Assembly (NCBI GenBank): GCA_035772785.1
Contig: JAOCPU010000015.1
Location: forward strand, 124,001 to 188,000
DNA from: Phlebiopsis flavidoalba
Lineage: Eukaryota > Basidiomycota > Agaricomycetes > Polyporales > Phanerochaetaceae
Reading direction: 5' to 3'
Length of the DNA stretch: 64,000 nt
Positions 1 to 10,500 of the stretch are shown here, piece after piece (position 1 is the stretch's first letter; every line of letters begins with the position of its first letter). A model generated the notes under the pieces. That model was not told the DNA's origin. It was given only the letters and a program-made list of their open reading frames with translations, and did no database searches. The translations under genes were made by a program, and so were the position numbers.

Positions 1-1866
1 CTTCTCACTGAGCGTCGGTGCTGAGGACATTCCGCACAGACCGTCCTCACGGGCCTCGCGTCGGACGGTGGCCTGTACATCCCCCGAGCACATCCCACAG
101 CTGCCCGCGAACTGTGGGCCACAGCGTGGGGGCGGGCTCTCTTTCGCCGAGCTCGCCGTCGACAGGGTCATTTCGTTGTACGTCTCCCCGGGACGAGATC
201 ACGGGGACGAGCTGCGTGCACTCGTCGACACAAATCGTACGCCACCTTCAGACATCCCGAGGTCACGCCGCTCGCGAAGCTCGGTGACAGGACGTACATC
301 CTCGAGCTGTTCCACGGCCCGACGTTTGCGTTCAAGGATGTTGCGCTCCAGTTCCTTGGCAACTTGTTTGAGTTCTTCCTCGCGAGGCGGAATGCGAAGA
401 AGGTTCCTGGTGAGAAGAGGAGAGAAGCTCGACGGTTGTTGGGTGCTAGTCTGGCGTAGCGGAGACAACCGGAAGGTATTTGGTCACAGGCCATTTAGTA
501 TGAGGAGAGGTTTATGCTCGTGCAGTGCCGCTATTTACGGCTTGAGGAATAAGAAGGATATCTCGATATTCATCCTGCACCCCAAAGGACGTGTATCACC
601 TATTCAAGAGGCGCAGATGACTACTGTGACCGACGCAAATGTACACAACGTTGCAGTCAAGGGCACATTTGACGACTGTCAAGTGAGTGTATAACCGCTG
701 CTTCCGCTTCTATGTTCTCAGCAGACATACAGGACATTGTCAAAACTCTCTTCGGCGACAGAGAATTCAACGCAAAGCACCGCCTGGGTGCCGTTAACTC
801 CATCAACTGGGCCCGCATCCTCGCCCAAACCGTGTACTACTTCCTCTCCTACTTCACCTGCGCAAACAGCTCTCCGCGACCCTCTCCGTAGCCGAGCTCG
901 CGGCCGTCCAGATCCAGTACGTCGTGCCCACTGGCAACTTCGGCGACATCTTGCAGGGTACTACGCAAAGCGGGGCATGGGCCTGCCCATCGCCCGCCTC
1001 GTCGTCGCGACGAACTCGAACGACATCCTCGCCCGCTTCTGGCGGAGCGGCGCGTACGAAAAGGTCGACTCCTCGCCCGTCCCGGCGCCCGGCCCCACCG
1101 CGCCCGCCGCGGTCGTGCCTCGGACGGGAAGCAGAGCGCGGACGCGAGCGGCCGTGAAGGAGACGCTGAGTCCCGCGATGGACATCCTCGTCTCGAGCAA
1201 CTTCGAGCGGCTGTGTTGTGGTACCTTGCGTCCGAGGGCGCGGCGCGGTCGACGAGGCAGAGCGCGTGTGGCACGGTCAATTCGTGGATGCAGGCTGTCA
1301 AGTCTGATGGTAAGGTGACGGTGCCTACCCAGGTGCTGGAGCTGGCCCGCAGAGACTTCCTTGCGGAACGCGTGTCGGATGAGCAGGTGCGTATTTTTTT
1401 TCTCCCTGGCGACTGTATACAAATCTGACCTTCTCAGACCCTCGGCACCCATTCGAAGCTACTTCGAGGGCGAGCCCAGCTACGTCGCAGACCCGCACAC
1501 TGCCGTCGGCCTCGCCGCGGCGCGCGTCGTAGCAGCACAAAAAGTAAACACACCACACTAACCTGCCCCTTCTATGCCCTCACGCCTGCTCACATCCTTT
1601 TTAGCGACCCATCTACAGTCCAAGTCGTCCTCTCGACCGCGCACCCCGCCAAGTCATTTTTCCGTAAGGCAGTCACCCGCGCGCTCCAGAACGCGCCGAG
1701 CTTCGACTTCGAGGGCCAGGTTCTCCCTGCGGAGCTTTCAAGGGCCTCTCTCGAGAAGGAGCGCCGGGTCATCGACATCGACGCGCCGCGGCCCGAGCTG
1801 GTCAAGCGTGTCGTCGAGCGGTTCGCGGAGGAGGAGGCGGCTGCGTCCGAGGCTGCGAGTATATAG
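1..1866 (+). CDS. THR4: Threonine synthase, 5' end cut by window edge
   Basis: PLP-dependent enzyme that converts O-phosphohomoserine to threonine, the last step of threonine synthesis. The readable protein starts after a likely splice acceptor near position 40 with VLTGLASDGGLYIP. It continues with FHGPTFAFKDVALQF, the family PLP-lysine motif, whose Lys codon is 334-336. Further on are AAIYGLRNKKDISIFILHP, QMTTVTDANVHNVAVKGTFD, VNSINWARILAQTVYYF and VPTGNFGDI, all in the order expected for fungal Thr4. The C-terminus is readable from about 1600 and ends at the TAG at 1864-1866. At least three introns are likely, around 474-530, 684-723 and 1386-1438. The reading frame breaks several times; for example, five C's at 81-85 where four are needed to keep YIPEHIP in frame. 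I treat these as sequence errors rather than a pseudogene because the order and content of the motifs are intact. The true start lies left of the window. Confidence 0.9.
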
Positions 1867-2149
1867 GGCGGCCCCCGCTGCAAGTTGGGGAACCGAGAAA
1901 AAGGACAAGGACGTCCTAGAGTGTTGAAGTAAAAAATGTAACGCGCTTGTATAAATAGATTAAAACTGCGATGGAATACATGGCATGCGAAGAGGCGTGT
2001 CTGATCCGCTGTATACCTGCGACCCACGGGCACTATTCGATTAATAACCATACCCTGGTATAGGACAGTAGCAAGAGAATTAAGCGTGTATGAGCACGTA
2101 TGGGGCTTGTGAAAAGCGGATGGTGGCAGGGAAACGACGGCAAGTGGCT

Positions 2150-3010
2150 CAGAGATCTATCCCCCACAGCGCCTGAGCATCGACCTGGGGCCGATAGGTC
2201 CTCGCTGCTCTCCCTCTCCCTGCTCCTCTTCCGGCAGCCGGATCGCGCCCTCCTTATTCTTGTGGCGAAATCTCAGCCACAGCGCCCGAGGCGACCAGAG
2301 CGAGCGGGTGAACGATCGTGAAGATGACAACAGTGATCTGTGGGTGTGCTCAGATACGCTGCATGGCTGGTCTCGCTGGGGGACGTACGAAGACGGGAAA
2401 GGGCTTGGGCTTGAGCACCCATATGCTCGCGTCGATCCAGCTTGCTGCGACGCACCAGACGATGTCGCGTCTGAGAACAATTACCACGAGGCCTGAATCT
2501 GATGTCAGACAACATTACACCCCTTTTAGAGGAAGTCACACACTGAGAGCATTGACTCCAAGCATAACACCCATTCCTGCCCACTGATGCCTTGCGTAGT
2601 GCTGCGGCTCTCCTGGAGACCATGTGAAGCCGAGGTCGACGAATAGGCTGTATGCAAAGAGCACTCCGAGGGGAAGGATCATGAATGCGCGGACTGGGGC
2701 ATGGATGAGCATAATGTCCAGCGGTCTGGCGATGAGGCGAGGTGAGTATATGCGCATGTAGGATGAGATACAGACGGACCTTTCGCCGTGGGGGATTAGT
2801 GGTATATGAGAAGGACGATGTTTGCGTAGATGAGCAAGATGAGGAGGATTCCTAGGAGTACAGTTGATAGTAGGAATGCTTGGAACAACTACAGTGGATG
2901 TTGTTGAACACGAGCTTCGGGAGATGTCGATCATAGAACGTACCCAAGCGATTAGCCCATGCTGCCATGAGCCAATTTGCGAATACAAGTGGAAGACCCG
3001 ACGCCCTTTA
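2150..3010 (-). CDS. Multi-pass membrane protein, fungal family of unknown function
   Basis: Read on the minus strand, this gives a run of hydrophobic segments: LPLVFANWLMAAWA near 3000, an aliphatic stretch near 2850-2810, LIHAPVRAFMILPLGVLFAY with SLFVDLGFTW at about 2710-2625, HQWAGMGVMLGVNALS at about 2590-2545, and VIVLRRDIVWCVAASWIDA with IWVLKPKPFPVFV at about 2495-2385. A last segment, ITVVIFTIVHPLALVAS, follows at about 2345-2290, and then a charged tail. This looks like a small fungal membrane protein with five or six helices. I have the impression of a widespread basidiomycete family but cannot name it with certainty. The pieces are joined across at least two introns and some frame breaks. 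I cannot see a convincing start, which should lie right of 3010. It is convergent with threonine synthase. Confidence 0.5.
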
Positions 3011-3872
3011 CAAGCGCCCTCTTTTTAGCAGTAGGGTGAGCTCAAGGCTAGTTTTCCAGGCGTGAATCGCTCACCTTTGTTTCTGGCTTCCGGGCCAGGA
3101 CTAACAGGACACAGTATCCGACTTGGGCCTATGTATATCGCGACAAGATATACCCGCAATCATGTTCGGGTCAGGTGCGATTGAAGCTGGATATAACTTT
3201 ACTATTTCGCCTGCGATGTGGGGGGAAAGATTATGACTTTATTCGAAGTTACGAAGCTTTATGGAACGAACCGATGTTTGGAGTGATCACGAGTGTGCAG
3301 ACCATGACTGTAGCGATGTTGATGAGTAAAGAGAGAGGTGTTTAAAAACCTGCAGTCTGAAAACAGTGTTAAGATAGAGAGTTATTCGTTGGGTCGTTAA
3401 ACACTTGCCGCACAAGAGCGAGGTAGTCTCGAACCGCCGGGTGCGAGGTGTCTAACGGTAGGACTGGATTCCATCATGGCTGGAGAACGGTCTTGTTCGC
3501 TACGGACAGGGAAGATTGTGAGAGTTCTGGGCCTGGGGCTCGTCGTGACCGTCTTTGTTCAAGGATATCCCCGCCATGGCAGCTCGATGAAAGCCAGAGG
3601 AAGATGATGTCACAGGAGATTAGTGGAGATAGCGTTAGTTCCCGCCTATTTCCCGAAACGGCAATGCGGCGGGACGCGTAGGCGCTCGCAGATAAAACGG
3701 CGCGGCGCCTGCGCCACTTGTAAAGAACATTGTTGCTTTCAACCTCCAAGGCCGGGGAAAAGGTAGGGCCACAGGGCGTGAGGTGAGAAATATTCAGATG
3801 CTCATCAATAAGTAGTATATGCTATAGCTTGATCCACCACCTCCGAGGCCCACTGCCCGCTGTATTGAAAGT
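3011..3872. other. Non-coding stretch, possibly with the first exon of the minus-strand membrane gene
   Basis: No reading frame here carries a motif I recognise. The left part (3011-3300) may contain the N-terminal exon and promoter of the membrane protein. The right part is upstream of the F-box gene and holds only short, low-content frames. Confidence 0.5.
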
Positions 3873-5313
3873 ATGCCCGCTCTTCCCATTGAGCTGATGG
3901 ATCAAGTTCTCAAGGACTTATACCCCACCACGCCATGGAACACAAGCCTGGAATCCCGAGTTTACGACCCCAACATGTCATACGGAAAATCGGATCTAAC
4001 TGCATGCTCGTTTAGTCTCACGATCCTGGATATCGAATTTTACACGTCGCCACCTCTTCAGAGACGTTGTCTATTCTTTTACGGCCAGACACACAGCGGA
4101 AGGTTACTTGCGACGCCTCTGCGGAACTTCGAAGACCTTGATCATGTTTGTGGAATTTCTGCGTCAAAATCCTCACGTACGGCCATATATCCTCAGGCTC
4201 AAGCTCGACGTGTTTCCCTTCCGCGAAGCAAGCGACTACGCCGAAACTGACAAGGTCTGCCCTCATCTGTTGGCTTACCTTGCTTTTCAATCTGTCTTGT
4301 CTACACACTCTCGAGCTCTGGTAACCTCGTACTCGAAGAAGATTTTCGCCATCCCTCCCTCCTGGCAGCGTCGCTCACTCGCACACCTGACTGTATCATA
4401 CTGTGTTCAAACAAACCCCGGCTTGGTCGATACCGTTCTTGGAGTACTCAAACCGGACTCACACGAGGGGGAATTGATGCAGCGACCGAAATACTGAAGT
4501 ACTTCTCAGACGTCGAAGAGCTGTGTCTCCTCGACTGTGACGATGGAAGCCGAGGCGCGGCAAGCTTACAGAAACATATGTCATTTCTCCACCAGGGGTC
4601 AAGTCTCTGGCGGTACGTAACGCAGAGCGATCAGACGCGCTTCTGGTATATTTGGCATCGAGCTCCCGGGTGTCGGCCCTTCGCAAACTCACACTCGATG
4701 TAGACCACCCTGCTACTAAAATTCATCCCTACGGTGGGTCGACGGATCGAAGAATTAAGGTATATAGTCCGATTCACGGGACCGTGGTACAAGTCATGCT
4801 CCTTGCTATCATACGTGTTTCGGTGCTATTCTAATCGATCATGCACATACAGCGAGCGTTATTCCCCTAGAATTTGAAGAATATCCCGACCTCAGGAAAA
4901 TTCACCCTCGGCGTTCAATTGGGCGTCGAAGGAATACGTACAGCAAAGAAAACCCTACCACGGTTGTTAGACGTATTTCGGCCTGCTGGGCAGATTCGCC
5001 CACAAAACACTGGCTTCCCCACCTGGAAGAGCTCATCATACACGTTGACCTACTTCTGGCAAAGATAAAAGTGGCCGACGGCAGGATTTCGAACCCGCTG
5101 ATGCAGAAAACGCAACAGCTGTGGCGGTCTTTCCAGGAAGCATTAATTGCTATCACAGACCGCAGGTCATTGCCGGGCATATGGATCGAACGCAGGATGC
5201 TCCATGGGAACTTTACAGATGACGAGCTTCAAGACGTGATAGGAAGTGTTTTCACGCACTTGAGGACTCTGGAAGGCTTCTCTGGCGAGGCGTCTCTACT
5301 GGCCAAAGACTGA
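3873..5313 (+). CDS. F-box domain protein
   Basis: Begins MPALPIELMDQVLKDLY, a typical basidiomycete F-box opening. Residues of the F-box continue as DLTACSLVSRSW once one T of the TTT at 4011-4013 is discounted. After that correction the frame runs on through RRHLFRDVVYSF, LRRLCGTSKTLIMFVEFL and HVRPYILRLKLD, which is how these proteins pass from F-box to leucine-rich C-terminal region. The C-terminal part is clear at 4860-5313 (LGVQLGVEGIRTAKKTLPRL to GFSGEASLLAKD, then TGA). One intron is likely around 4760-4855, with others possible. The family acts as substrate adaptors of SCF ubiquitin ligases; the target cannot be told from sequence. The start at 3873 is chosen because the F-box begins directly at the N-terminus, as in relatives. 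A decayed second F-box follows downstream. Confidence 0.8.
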
Positions 5314-5674
5314 CAACTGTATATAATACATGATAATAATACATCTGAGCTACCGCTCCAATGCAGAGTACGGTTCAGAGCATGCGATCTACGCGACGGA
5401 AGTGAAGAATCAGTCGATGCGGCGCGTCGACGGAGAGCGATCTCATATATCGGAACCGTAGTATAGCCTCATAGAGACGCAGATGATGAGAGCGTGTTCC
5501 CCCCCCCCCCTGCTGGATTTGCTGTTTCTTTCGTCTCCGAGAGTTTGGAAAAGAGTAATGTCGCGCAGCGTCCTTTCAGCTTTCGAAACATAGATCAATA
5601 GTCCACATAGAACAATCTCTCCTGCTGCGTGTGAGCACTAGACTTTGCAGCCGATTGGTTTCGTACAAAATGCA
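5314..5674. other. Gap downstream of F-box gene, with poly-C tract
   Basis: No coding signal is seen. It contains the 3' flank of the F-box gene and a run of 12 C at 5499-5510. Confidence 0.5.
5499..5510. repeat. C12 mononucleotide tract
   Basis: Twelve consecutive C in intergenic sequence. It is one of six G/C runs of ten or more bases in this window. Confidence 0.95.
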
Positions 5675-6060
5675 GGGGACCTTCCAACCGAACTTGTGGA
5701 TTGAATCCTCGAGAACTTGCACACTAGCTTAGACTTCCATGACATTTCACGACGAAAACATGGGCACGTCGAAAACCAGATCTTAGTTATCCTCGTTTGG
5801 TCTAGCGGTAACGGAGCCATAGGATACGTCTATTCACATGTGGAGCTTTTGCCAGTCGCTCCAAGACGATGAAAAAATGCTCTGCGAGTTCTAGGCTCGG
5901 CCACCGCGCACTGACATCCGTCCACATATTTATAAGTGTCTCAGGTTCGATGTGTCCACCTCTCGTGGCGCGACTGACTACACTAGAAGCGACAATGTCA
6001 AGTCAAATCTCCGTGCCATTTGCGTAGAGACGAGGCATATCTTGGTGTACTACTGTGCGG
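5670..6060 (+). pseudogene. F-box gene relic
   Basis: Directly after an acceptor-like AAAATGCAG the plus strand reads DLPTELVD, a stop (TGA), then ILENLHTSLDFHDIS. This is the opening of a basidiomycete F-box, with the stop at the place where a relative has Arg. Downstream frames up to about 6060 carry more stops and only vague similarity to the family. It sits 360 bases after an intact-looking F-box gene, which suggests a decayed tandem copy. The TGA could be a single sequencing error, but the lack of a readable continuation argues for real decay. Confidence 0.45.
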
Positions 6061-6112
6061 CAATCCGGGAATCAAGGGGGCCAATTGCTAACATTTAAAA
6101 CCAAATTTTGAA

Positions 6113-7069
6113 TCAAGATATTGACATATCCTCGTACATTTTTACGTGTCCATAGACTCTGTCTCCTATCGCGGAGCCCAGAGGCGAACGACCGCTAGTG
6201 CTCCTGGATCTCCTGGATCGCTTGGATGATGAGTTTGAGTTGGCGTCAATCTTCCGCTTTTGAGCACTGCTACCCGTCGTCACAATGCTTATCGAAGGAT
6301 TCTTGTCGTGGACCCATCCCAAGGAGGGAAGGTTGAGGAACTGGTCGAACGTTTTATTCTCGGGGACCTCGTAGTCGGGGTCGACAGATTGAGTCGATGA
6401 ATCTTTCCATCGCTTCGTGCCATTTGTCTTGATTGCGGCTATGGCCTCAGAAAAGACTGTGAGAATTGCGGCGTGGGTTGTGAGAGGATCCTTCAAATGA
6501 TAACTGGGAGTGGGTGCGGCTATAGCAATGGAAGCTTTCGGTGAGTCTAGTGTCCTGAGACGGAGATTCAGTCTCGAGAGCGGCGGAAATGAGAGCGTCA
6601 AGGTCAGTGCCTGAGATCGAAGCTGGAGGTCGTCGGGCAGAGGTTCAAGTTTTCGTGGCCTCCCCACCGTAATTCTGCAGGTCCTTCTAAGTCAAGTGAC
6701 TTGTAGTGCGCGGAGAGCAAAGGTCGTGGAGTTTGTTTCAAGAGCCGTGAGAGTATTTGTATTCTTGCAATGACCATGGGAATGTCCTCGCGGTCGTATG
6801 CGACAAACTTGTCATCTCCCCCGTACCCAATACTCTCTCCCACACCGTTTACTCTGATGTGGAAAAAGAAACCTGCAATGAAGTCGCAAGGTCTGGGCAT
6901 TGAAATCTTTCGACCCAGGGTCGGGATTTTGTTTTAGAGTAGTCGGTTGAAGGTGCATGTGCGTCTGTGGAAGCGAAGGACACAATAGTCGAAAGCGTGA
7001 AATGATTGCCTCTAAGTCGTCGGAGACCTCCAATGGCTTAGTCGGAAACCTTAGTTGTGGCCCGGACAT
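6113..7069 (-). CDS. Hypothetical protein with basic, Ser-rich nuclear-type C-terminus
   Basis: I do not recognise the family. Read on the minus strand, the start is MSGPQLRFPTKPLEVSDDLE at 7069. After a frame change near 6905 it continues as FIAGFFFHIRVNGVGES, then DDKFVAYDREDIPMVIARIQ and ILSRLLKQTPRPLLSAHYK. From about 6660 it runs as RKLEPLPDDLQLRSQALTL through AAILTVFSEAIAAIKTN to a C-terminal section with a basic cluster (QKRKIDANSNSSSKRSRRSR). The cluster resembles a nuclear localisation signal. The stop is at 6113-6115. The pieces line up without in-frame stops over long stretches, so the gene is probably real, with one or two introns or frame errors. It is neither a kinase nor an F-box protein. 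Its 5' end lies just left of the FunK1 relic. Confidence 0.5.
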
Positions 7070-7129
7070 GAAAGCCCACGTACCCTAACCATTTGAAAGC
7101 ATCAGAGCGTCAGTACTCTGTGAGTAGTC

Positions 7130-7300
7130 GTGACAACAGGCGTACCGAGCGTGCGTGACGAGTCCGTATCTTGCGCTCGCTTTCCGTGCCTTGCTACAGA
7201 TCCCAAATCGTTCAGAACCCGAAGGGATACCGCATATTCGGAGAATGTATGTCGATGAGTATGTTGCCGAAGCTGATGTCTCGATGAAGACATTTTTTTT
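7130..7300 (-). pseudogene. FunK1-type protein kinase relic
   Basis: The minus strand reads CLHRDISFGNILID, the catalytic loop of fungal FunK1 kinases (HRDIS..N, codons at 7272-7286). It is followed within about 30 residues by a stop and a degraded WDL that would correspond to the metal-binding DWD/DWE step. No N-lobe is readable upstream (7300-7900), and the ADD-E-F element of the C-lobe is absent. I call it a fragment left from a FunK1 copy. Four fuller copies lie on the same strand elsewhere in the window. Confidence 0.55.
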
Positions 7301-7376
7301 TTTGCTTTTTCTTCCTCACGCATGCTTGTGAGCTATCAAGCAGAAACTGAGCACCGAAACCCCTTGCTCGTTATCC

Positions 7377-7390
7377 GGGGGGGGGGGGGG
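7377..7390. repeat. G14 mononucleotide tract
   Basis: Fourteen consecutive G in non-coding sequence next to the FunK1 relic. Confidence 0.95.
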
Positions 7391-7502
7391 ACGTAGGCCA
7401 CGCTCACTGTGCGATTAAACACTTGGTTGAAATATAAATGACTCCAGGCTCCAGGAATTATCATGCTCGCTCAGGGGAACACCTATTGTTTCGAACACCA
7501 GG

Positions 7503-7520
7503 AACGGGTTTGAACCCGTT
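7503..7520. repeat. Short perfect inverted repeat
   Basis: AACGGGTT and AACCCGTT are separated by two bases and followed by T's. It could form a small hairpin. No flanking gene that it would serve is recognisable. Confidence 0.6.
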
Positions 7521-10500
7521 TTTGAGCATTCGGGACGCCTTCGCAGTCCTGGGTCCGTGTTTCTAGACCTTTCTCCCTCTATATCATGTACAACTTATCA
7601 TCAGTATGAGGATGATTGCAGAATGTTTTTGTCCTTGACACGAATTATTTTGTGTGATCCCGCTCGCGCTGCTACAGATCAATTTGGCGAGGTGTGTGGA
7701 ACGTCATGTGCGCAGTACAGATCGCGGTAGACCCGTTCAGCTTCTGGTGTTACATCTCGCAGATACCGGTCTCACAGGATATCTTCAAAAATACAGTAGG
7801 CGGCGCCTCAGTAAGCCAACGCATAGGCGCTGTATCCCTTTGCGAGGGGCTCGCGCGACCAATAGGGTGAGTAGCTACGCACATGCTGTTTAGTGCCAAT
7901 TGAGGAGAGTCATGGCAGTGTTTGCCCTCGATATCCTTGAGCTTGCTTATCTGTTGGGAAGAGTGTCTGAGACCACGGCATTTTCGAGCTTGGAGGATCG
8001 AACTCACTGTGTGCAAAATCGACAAGAGTAGTGGCGAGAAGCATACCTATGTAATTGATGGGGTAAAGATCGCACACATGCTCCAGCATTGCTTCAAGGC
8101 GAATCGTTTCCGGATGTCGTATGCGGTTGGTGGACTGGAAGTCGGTCCATATGTAGCGAGTCAGCTCCAGGACGCTGATCCCCATCCTGCCAGTGGGCCT
8201 AACGGCTAGTCAAGACTCGAATCGCCTGTACAGACCTCGCGAGTAGTCCTTCGGAGTCGAATGGATGTGAGAGGGCTGAAGGTAGTGGTGCTACGACTTG
8301 GTCCCTTCGATGGTAATTCTGAAATTGTGTGCTGCGGTGGTTGTGTAACTCCTGGGGAGGGCGGGAGTGGCGTGGGGCGGGCCTCAGCGAGTGAGGACCG
8401 GTCTAGTGTTGCCAAGATTGTCTGTGACTAGGAAAGGACCAAAAGTTTCTCGGTGGTTGGGCGTAAAAATGTCCTCAGCATACGACTTGTACTCTGGTCG
8501 ATTTTGTGAATTAGCCGTGTCACTAGCACTTGTCCGTCTGTACAGTCCTTTTTCCCCAAAATAAACCTAAAAATAAACTGAGCTAAAGTATTAACACGTG
8601 AGAGCAAACGGGTCGATAACCGAGCTTGGTTGACAACCTTGATACTCTATGTGGCCACTAACTGCTCCACGGCAAAGAGCCGATACGCTGGAATTTATCG
8701 GCTTTGACCCAGCTTTTCGATTGTAGGGTAATGTCGCGGGGTGGCTAGCGATCAATCCCACGCCCCATGCCGTTGCCGCAACGTTTTCTGTCTTAAAATC
8801 AATGGTGAGATTCTAGGGTTTGCGTGTCCGCAAACGGATAGTAATCTTTGCAAAATTCGATCGGCGTAGTTTCCCTATCACGGTGGTATTTTAAAACGCG
8901 CGGGGGTGACCGGATCTTAATGAATGACCTCGACTCTGAACCGACACTGGCCGTGTGTTTCAAGGGATGCAAATGGCTGCTTGGCACTGACATTGTGTAT
9001 CCTCACTTCATAGAAAGGGGTATGATACCAGAAAGCTGTTCACATACCGCGGGGTGTACATATCAACGGGTCCCTTTTTTCGCATGCTTAAAGGCCTGAC
9101 ACTTTGCGTTCCTTTCCACATAGCACTTTCATGGACTTGTCCACTGATGCGCCCCAGGTGATCTGAGTACCGTGGACAGTTCGTTCTGCCCTGAAAAATA
9201 CTCATCTCAAAAAAACAGGGGTGTTAAGGACAGGGTACTGACCAACAACCGCTGACCAATCACATCTCTCGTTCCACGGGCAACTCAAGAATGAATACCG
9301 CTACCTTTTCATTGTGATAACGGTACTTTCAGCGTATGAAGCCTTGAACAAAACGATGGATCTGTCCTGGTGGGCTGTGGAGGCTTGGGAAGGCAACGTT
9401 TTGGCTGAAGGATGGATTAGGTTCTTCGGGTCTGTGACGAGTTCACGATCCGAAGTGGGCCAGGGGTTCTGTATTAATTGAAAAATCAGAGGAGGAAATG
9501 CCTGGGAGCACTAATGCAGATGACAACTCAAGAGCCTCCTGACTGTTGCAGTGGTATCCGGTACCGATCAATGGTGGTTGCGCGTGTAAAATGATACTTG
9601 GAATGCTCAGATGGAAGTAGATGCTCTGTATTCCGGGATAAAATCAGGACTATGGAAGATGCGTGGGCTCCTCAAGTACATTCTCGTGAAGAAGAACTCA
9701 TCCTATCGTCGTCGACCTGCGCAGGGTGTACCCCTTGTACACGCGAGGTGTGATCCAGATGCAGAAGAGCTGAAAGGCAAGTAGCACCGTGTTTAGTCCC
9801 TGTTGCGTTGTAGACGTGGCATTCAAAATTCTCCTCACTCTATTGACAGCTTCTCCTAGGGGCCGGAAGTCGCGACGCGTACGAGTAACTCGGAACGAAG
9901 CCCGTACCCCAGGCTTTCGTTCGGTGCGATTGGAGTGAGTACGAAGCTGTCTGTCCTCTATAAGCGTGATGAAGCGTTGTAAAGTGGACTGTTAATGTGG
10001 GCAAGAAACGTGGTACTTCAGCATTGCTTCACGTTTTATACACAATGTTCAAGTTTAAGCGCCTCGGGAGATTGTCTCACGGCCGGACGAAAGCCCGGTC
10101 AGATTAGAACACGAGAATGTATGCACGGACAAAGAAGTGGTATCTCTAAAACCGCGCCACCCTGTTTTGTGCGTGTACCAGTGACACATTGAAACTACCT
10201 TTGGCCGAGTTAGTGGCGAGTCACCTTGTATGGAATTCGGTTGCATAGAGTGCCATACAATGAAAAAATGCAGATCAGTCCGAAAGTTGAACGGACGTTC
10301 TACTGCAGGTTTCTGTACCCTCGTGAGACACTATGATGAAATAAACTGGTCCGATATCGATTGACCTAAGTCGTCCTCGTACCGGTATATGATTAATGTG
10401 ACTTGTGTGGAAAACGAGGCGGTAGGGAGTGCAGTGAACTGGTATTTTCTAGATTAAGCCCGTCTCACGATCGTGGCTGTTTGCCGTGGAGCCACCCGTA

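Noticed and set aside
5080..5115. A T-arm-like GGTTCGAAATCC on the minus strand, possible tRNA
   Set aside because: It lies within the open C-terminal exon of the F-box gene, the T-loop has eight bases, and no anticodon or D-arm fits around it.
5780..5830. TCCTCGTTTGGTCTAGCGGTAACGG looks like the 5' half of a tRNA
   Set aside because: No B box, T-arm or matching acceptor 3' strand follows.
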